A DNA stretch of 36,544 nt from NCBI GenBank assembly GCA_025924495.1, contig JAICIG010000012.1, positions 1 to 36,544 of the forward strand, in the 5' to 3' direction. The notes under the pieces were generated by a model. The model was not told the DNA's origin and searched no databases. It saw only the letters and a program-made list of their open reading frames with translations. Positions 33,439-36,544 of this stretch are shown piece by piece; position 1 is the first letter of the stretch; each line of letters begins with the position of its first letter. The position numbers and the translations under genes are program-made. Source of the DNA: Pirellulales bacterium (lineage in GTDB: Bacteria > Planctomycetota > Planctomycetia > Pirellulales > JAICIG01).

Positions 33439-34422
33439 ATGTCTATCAATTGGCCTCGTTTTGTCGAACTGGTGCGCGGGCGCCAACGTTTTGTGCTCAC
33501 GAGCCACATCCGACCCGATTGCGACGCGCTGGGAAGTGAACTGGGCATGGCGGGCGTGCTCGAATCGCTGGGCAAAGATGTGCTGATCGTCAACGCGCAG
33601 AAAACGCCACCAAACCTGCAGTTCATCGATCCACAACGAAAAATCAAGACGCTCGGCAACGACGTGCAGCTGGCTGACCTCGAAGACCGCGAAATCCTGA
33701 TGGTGCTTGACACTAGCGCCTGGGCGCAGTTGGGCGACATGGCGCTGGTGCTGCGTTCGACCAAGGCGCACAAGATGGTGCTGGACCACCACGTCAGCGA
33801 GGATGATCTGGGCGCCGAGCCGTTCAAGAATACCCAAGCCGAAGCGACGGGACGACTCGTGCAAGAGGCGGCCGGGCAGTTGGGCGTCAAGCTGACGCCA
33901 GAAATCGCCACGCCATTGTTCGCGGCCATCGCGACCGATACGGGTTGGTATCGTTTCGGCTCGACGACCGGCGATACCTACCGTTTCGCCGGACAACTCG
34001 TGGATGCGGGCGCCAGGCCGACGGAAATCTACCGGGCGCTCTACGAGCAAGACACGCTGGCGCGGTTGCAATTGGTCGGCCGAACGCTGGCGCGAGCCCA
34101 AAGCGAACTGGGCGGCCGGCTGATCCATACGGCAGTCTTCCGAGGAGATTTTGACGCCACAGGCGCCCTGCCCTCGGATACTGAAGATGTAATCAACTTG
34201 ACGCTGACGGTGGCAGGCACGCAGGTGGCAGTCATTCTTGTCGAGCAGCCCGATGGCAAATTCAAAATCAGTTTCCGCAGTCGCTCGACCGTGGACTGCA
34301 GCAAGCTTGCCGAGGTTTTCGGAGGCGGGGGACACAAAGCGGCAGCCGGCGCGATGGCCCCAGGGCCGTACGAGGCGGCCCAGAAGAAAGTGCTTGACGT
34401 CGTTCGTGCAGCCATGCAATGA
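33439..34422 (+). CDS. DHH-family phosphoesterase, NrnA-like
   Basis: A 327-residue protein with DHH and DHHA1 domains, like NrnA-type enzymes that degrade nanoRNA oligonucleotides and dephosphorylate pAp. Motif I is SHIRPDCDALGS (residues 22-33), a variant of the usual HxNPDGDAxGS. The DHH motif proper is LDHHVS (115-120). The substrate-binding GGGGHKAAAGA is near 295. Metal-binding aspartates also lie in LMVLDTSAW. NrnA versus other DHH phosphoesterases cannot be decided by reading alone. It lies 150 bases after the J-like/toroid gene and 183 bases before the Rieske gene. Confidence 0.87.
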   Translation: MSINWPRFVELVRGRQRFVLTSHIRPDCDALGSELGMAGVLESLGKDVLIVNAQKTPPNLQFIDPQRKIKTLGNDVQLADLEDREILMVLDTSAWAQLGDMALVLRSTKAHKMVLDHHVSEDDLGAEPFKNTQAEATGRLVQEAAGQLGVKLTPEIATPLFAAIATDTGWYRFGSTTGDTYRFAGQLVDAGARPTEIYRALYEQDTLARLQLVGRTLARAQSELGGRLIHTAVFRGDFDATGALPSDTEDVINLTLTVAGTQVAVILVEQPDGKFKISFRSRSTVDCSKLAEVFGGGGHKAAAGAMAPGPYEAAQKKVLDVVRAAMQ

Positions 34423-34605
34423 TTTGTGTTGGTAATCCGCACCGACGATTTTCCCGCCTGCCCTTTGAAAACCTGCCTGGCTGTCCCCCAACAACCTCAT
34501 GGACATTGCCGCTCGGCTGCGCGGCGGTTCTATCCCTGAGTGCCGATGCGAACCGATGCTTGCCGAAGGCCGGCGGTTGAAGTTCACTCGATAGGAGAAC
34601 TCACA

Positions 34606-35202
34606 ATGCACAAGGCGCCCGAAGCGGCGAATCGCCGCGACGTCCATGCCGCTAACGATGATGATCGGCGAGGCTTTTTCGGCAAAGCCGCGGCCGTCGT
34701 GATTGGAGGCGTGATTACGGTCTTCCCGTTTCTTGCCGGGCTGTTCACGTTTGCCGACCCATTACGTTCGCGCTCTAAAGCCGGCGGCAGCGAGCCGGGC
34801 AAGTGGGTGCGTGTCGCTACGCTGGACGCGCTTCCCGACGACGGAGTGCCTCGCCAGTTTCCGGTCATCGCCGACCGGCAGGATGCTTGGAATCGGTTTC
34901 CCAACGAGGCGATCGGGGCGGTCTATCTCCGTCGCAAGCCGGGCTCGCAAAAGATCGAGGCCTTCAATGCGACCTGCCCGCATGCGGGTTGTTTCGTCAA
35001 TTTCCTGGCCGATCGCGACGCGTATCAGTGCCCTTGCCACGATAGCGCGTTCGACGTCGACGGGCATTGCAAGTACGGTCCCAGCCCACGCGATCTCGAT
35101 GCCTTGAAAACCGAAACTCGCGTCGAACAGAAACAGAAGTCGGTGTGGGTCCGCTACGAAGATTTCTATAGCGGCAAGACCGAAAAAATCGCCAAGACCT
35201 GA
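34606..35202 (+). CDS. Tat-exported Rieske iron-sulfur protein of a cytochrome bc-type complex
   Basis: A 198-residue Rieske subunit. The twin-arginine motif RRGFFGKAAAVVIGG precedes one membrane helix (about 27-50). The [2Fe-2S] ligands are in CPHAGC (Cys124, His126; Cys129 for the disulfide) and CPCHDSAF (Cys142, His145; Cys144 for the disulfide). AGGAG lies 8 bases before ATG 34606; a further in-frame start at 34540 is disregarded. It lies 62 bases upstream of cytochrome b, so the two are almost surely one operon: electrons from quinol go through the Rieske centre to a c-type carrier. Confidence 0.93.
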   Translation: MHKAPEAANRRDVHAANDDDRRGFFGKAAAVVIGGVITVFPFLAGLFTFADPLRSRSKAGGSEPGKWVRVATLDALPDDGVPRQFPVIADRQDAWNRFPNEAIGAVYLRRKPGSQKIEAFNATCPHAGCFVNFLADRDAYQCPCHDSAFDVDGHCKYGPSPRDLDALKTETRVEQKQKSVWVRYEDFYSGKTEKIAKT

Positions 35203-35264
35203 AGCAGCGGCGCGGCCTTTGGCCCCCGGCGGCCTCTCAATACTTCCTACTGCGGAATGCGATC

Positions 35265-36544
35265 ATGATGACGGCACTCGTCGACTGGCTGGATCACCGA
35301 ACCGGAATTCGCGATTTGATCCATGCCTCGCTGTACGAGCACATCCCGGGCGGCTCGCGCTGGCGATACGTCTGGGGCAGCACCCTGGTGTTCACGTTTA
35401 CCGTGCAGTTGATCACCGGAACGTTTCTCTGGATGTGCTACAGTCCAAGCGGTCAGACCGCCTGGGAAAGCGTCTACTATATCCAGCACGAGATGCAGGG
35501 CGGCTGGCTGCTGCGAGGCATTCATCACTTTACGGCGCAAGCCATGGTGGTATTGCTGGTGCTGCACTTGCTGCAGGTGGTGATCGACGGCGCATATCGC
35601 GCGCCGCGCGAAGTGAACTTCTGGCTCGGCTTGGTGCTGATGCAAATCGTGCTGGGCCTCTCGCTCACGGGTTATCTGCTGCCATGGGATCAGAAGGGCT
35701 ATTGGGCGACGCGCGTGGCGACGAACTTGATGGGCATTGTCCCCGGAGTCGGGCCGGAATTGCAAAAACTGGTCGTCGGAGGCGCCGACTACGGACATCA
35801 CACGCTCACGCGCTTCTTCGCCTTGCATGCGGGCGTACTGCCTGCGCTGTTGATCGGCTTTCTCGTGTTGCATGTGGCTCTGTTTCGCCGCCACGGCATC
35901 CATGCCAACAAACCCGAGGCCAAGCCGGACACCACCTTCTGGCCCGACCAGGTGCTCAAAGACGCCGTCGCCTGCCTGGCCGTGTTGGCCGTCGTGCTCT
36001 TCTTTACGCTGAGGCCGGCGTTCTCGTCAGGTCACGCCGGCGGAACGCCCGGAGATTATCTTGGCGCCGAGCTGGGCGCTCCCGCCGATCCATCGAACGA
36101 ATATGCCGCTGCGCGCCCCGAATGGTACTTCTTATTCTTGTTCCAGTTCCTGAAGCTGTTCGAAGGGGGCGGCGAAATGGGGGAGTTGCTCGGCGCGATC
36201 GTCATCCCAGGCGCCGTGATGTTCGTATTGGCCCTGATGCCAATCCTCGGGCGCTGGCGGCTTGGGCACGTCTTCAATATTGGATTTCTCGTTTGCTTAT
36301 TAGTCGGCGTGGGCGTTTTGACCGGTCAGGCGCTTTATGCCGATCGACTTGCCGAGTACGCCAGCAAGCCTGAGGCCAAGAACCCGGCCGGCGGCGTCGA
36401 TGGCGAAAAGAACAAGGTCGAGGAACAAGCAGATGTGTTCGCCAAGCGATATGAGGCGTCCGAGTCGTACTTGCAAGCGGTCGCGGCTGTCGAGAAAGAA
36501 GCCCATCGCGCCGTAGTCTTGGCACGCGCGCCGGAGGGCATCCC
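35265..36544 (+). CDS. cytochrome b, fused N and C halves with C-terminal extension (partial)
   Basis: Open to the window edge (426 complete codons). It starts MMTALVDWLDHRTGIRDLIHASLYEHIPGG. The heme ligands are His87 and His101 in GIHHFTA...VLH (13 residues between) and His188 and His203 in FALHAG...VLH (14 between, the b6-like spacing). The Qo-site PEWY (285-288) comes after a linker, so the cytochrome b6-like N half and the subunit-IV-like C half are one chain. After the last helix an extension rich in Lys/Glu/Ala (KNPAGGVDGEKNK onward) ends in ARAPEGI at the edge. In planctomycetes such extensions can lead into a cytochrome c domain; that would lie beyond the window. Confidence 0.92.
   Translation, partial: MMTALVDWLDHRTGIRDLIHASLYEHIPGGSRWRYVWGSTLVFTFTVQLITGTFLWMCYSPSGQTAWESVYYIQHEMQGGWLLRGIHHFTAQAMVVLLVLHLLQVVIDGAYRAPREVNFWLGLVLMQIVLGLSLTGYLLPWDQKGYWATRVATNLMGIVPGVGPELQKLVVGGADYGHHTLTRFFALHAGVLPALLIGFLVLHVALFRRHGIHANKPEAKPDTTFWPDQVLKDAVACLAVLAVVLFFTLRPAFSSGHAGGTPGDYLGAELGAPADPSNEYAAARPEWYFLFLFQFLKLFEGGGEMGELLGAIVIPGAVMFVLALMPILGRWRLGHVFNIGFLVCLLVGVGVLTGQALYADRLAEYASKPEAKNPAGGVDGEKNKVEEQADVFAKRYEASESYLQAVAAVEKEAHRAVVLARAPEGI

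Noticed and set aside
33433..34647. A 404-codon minus-strand frame opposite the DHH phosphoesterase
   Set aside because: It is an antisense shadow; the plus-strand frame has the DHH and GGGGH motifs.
35219..36373. A 384-codon plus-strand open frame overlapping cytochrome b
   Set aside because: It lies in another frame of the cytochrome b gene, is Arg-rich and has no domain; the cytochrome b frame shows heme ligands and PEWY.

Overview
The window looks like a GC-rich chromosomal segment from a planctomycete, probably a relative of the Pirellulales. This is an inference from gene content. Markers include a huge membrane Ser/Thr kinase with an FG-GAP/VCBS-type propeller next to an ECF sigma factor, DUF1080 and Tat-exported Gfo/Idh/MocA proteins, a membrane-anchored terpenoid-cyclase-like protein with a J-like N-terminus, a cytochrome b with fused halves and a C-terminal extension, and a tiny Lys/Ala-rich peptide. 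There is no phage, intact transposon, CRISPR array or rRNA. Most of it is ordinary chromosome with many single-gene units.

Layout. 1-2.5 kb: the tail of an unknown gene, a YaeQ-like nuclease-fold protein, and an ABC-2 permease whose partner ATPase gene keeps only its last quarter. 2.3-2.8 kb: a gene-free junction with repeat-like spacer. 2.8-5.9 kb: fxsA and hrpB, convergent. 6.1-10.7 kb: on the minus strand pdxJ, dapA, a glycosyltransferase and a GSA-type aminotransferase, plus a possible tiny membrane peptide on the plus strand. 10.9-13.2 kb: two small plus-strand proteins and a CbiA-like protein that has lost its catalytic motifs. 13.2-16.7 kb: a hairpin-rich spacer, an HtrA protease, RNase III read divergently from it, a bidirectional terminator and the Lys/Ala peptide. 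16.9-23.8 kb: a methyltransferase, then a probable carbohydrate locus (Gfo/Idh/MocA oxidoreductase divergent from a GH5-like enzyme and a DUF1080 protein), a polytopic membrane protein and a small lipoprotein. 24.0-30.3 kb: the kinase gene followed by the ECF sigma gene. 30.5-30.9 kb: a small conserved protein and an initiator tRNA with its promoter and a long hairpin. 31.2-36.5 kb: the J-like/toroid protein, a DHH phosphoesterase, and the start of a cytochrome bc-type operon (Rieske, then cytochrome b running off the window).

How genes may work together. The kinase and sigma factor form a plausible membrane-to-transcription signalling pair with no anti-sigma gene beside them. The oxidoreductase, GH5-like enzyme and DUF1080 protein fit extracytoplasmic glycoside breakdown, perhaps through 3-keto intermediates. 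Rieske and cytochrome b belong to one quinol-oxidising complex. The most unusual items are the calcium-motif propeller kinase with its sigma factor, the CbiA-like pseudoenzyme, the stand-alone Lys/Ala peptide, the J-like/toroid fusion and the variant initiator tRNA. All calls come from reading the sequence; no database search was run.
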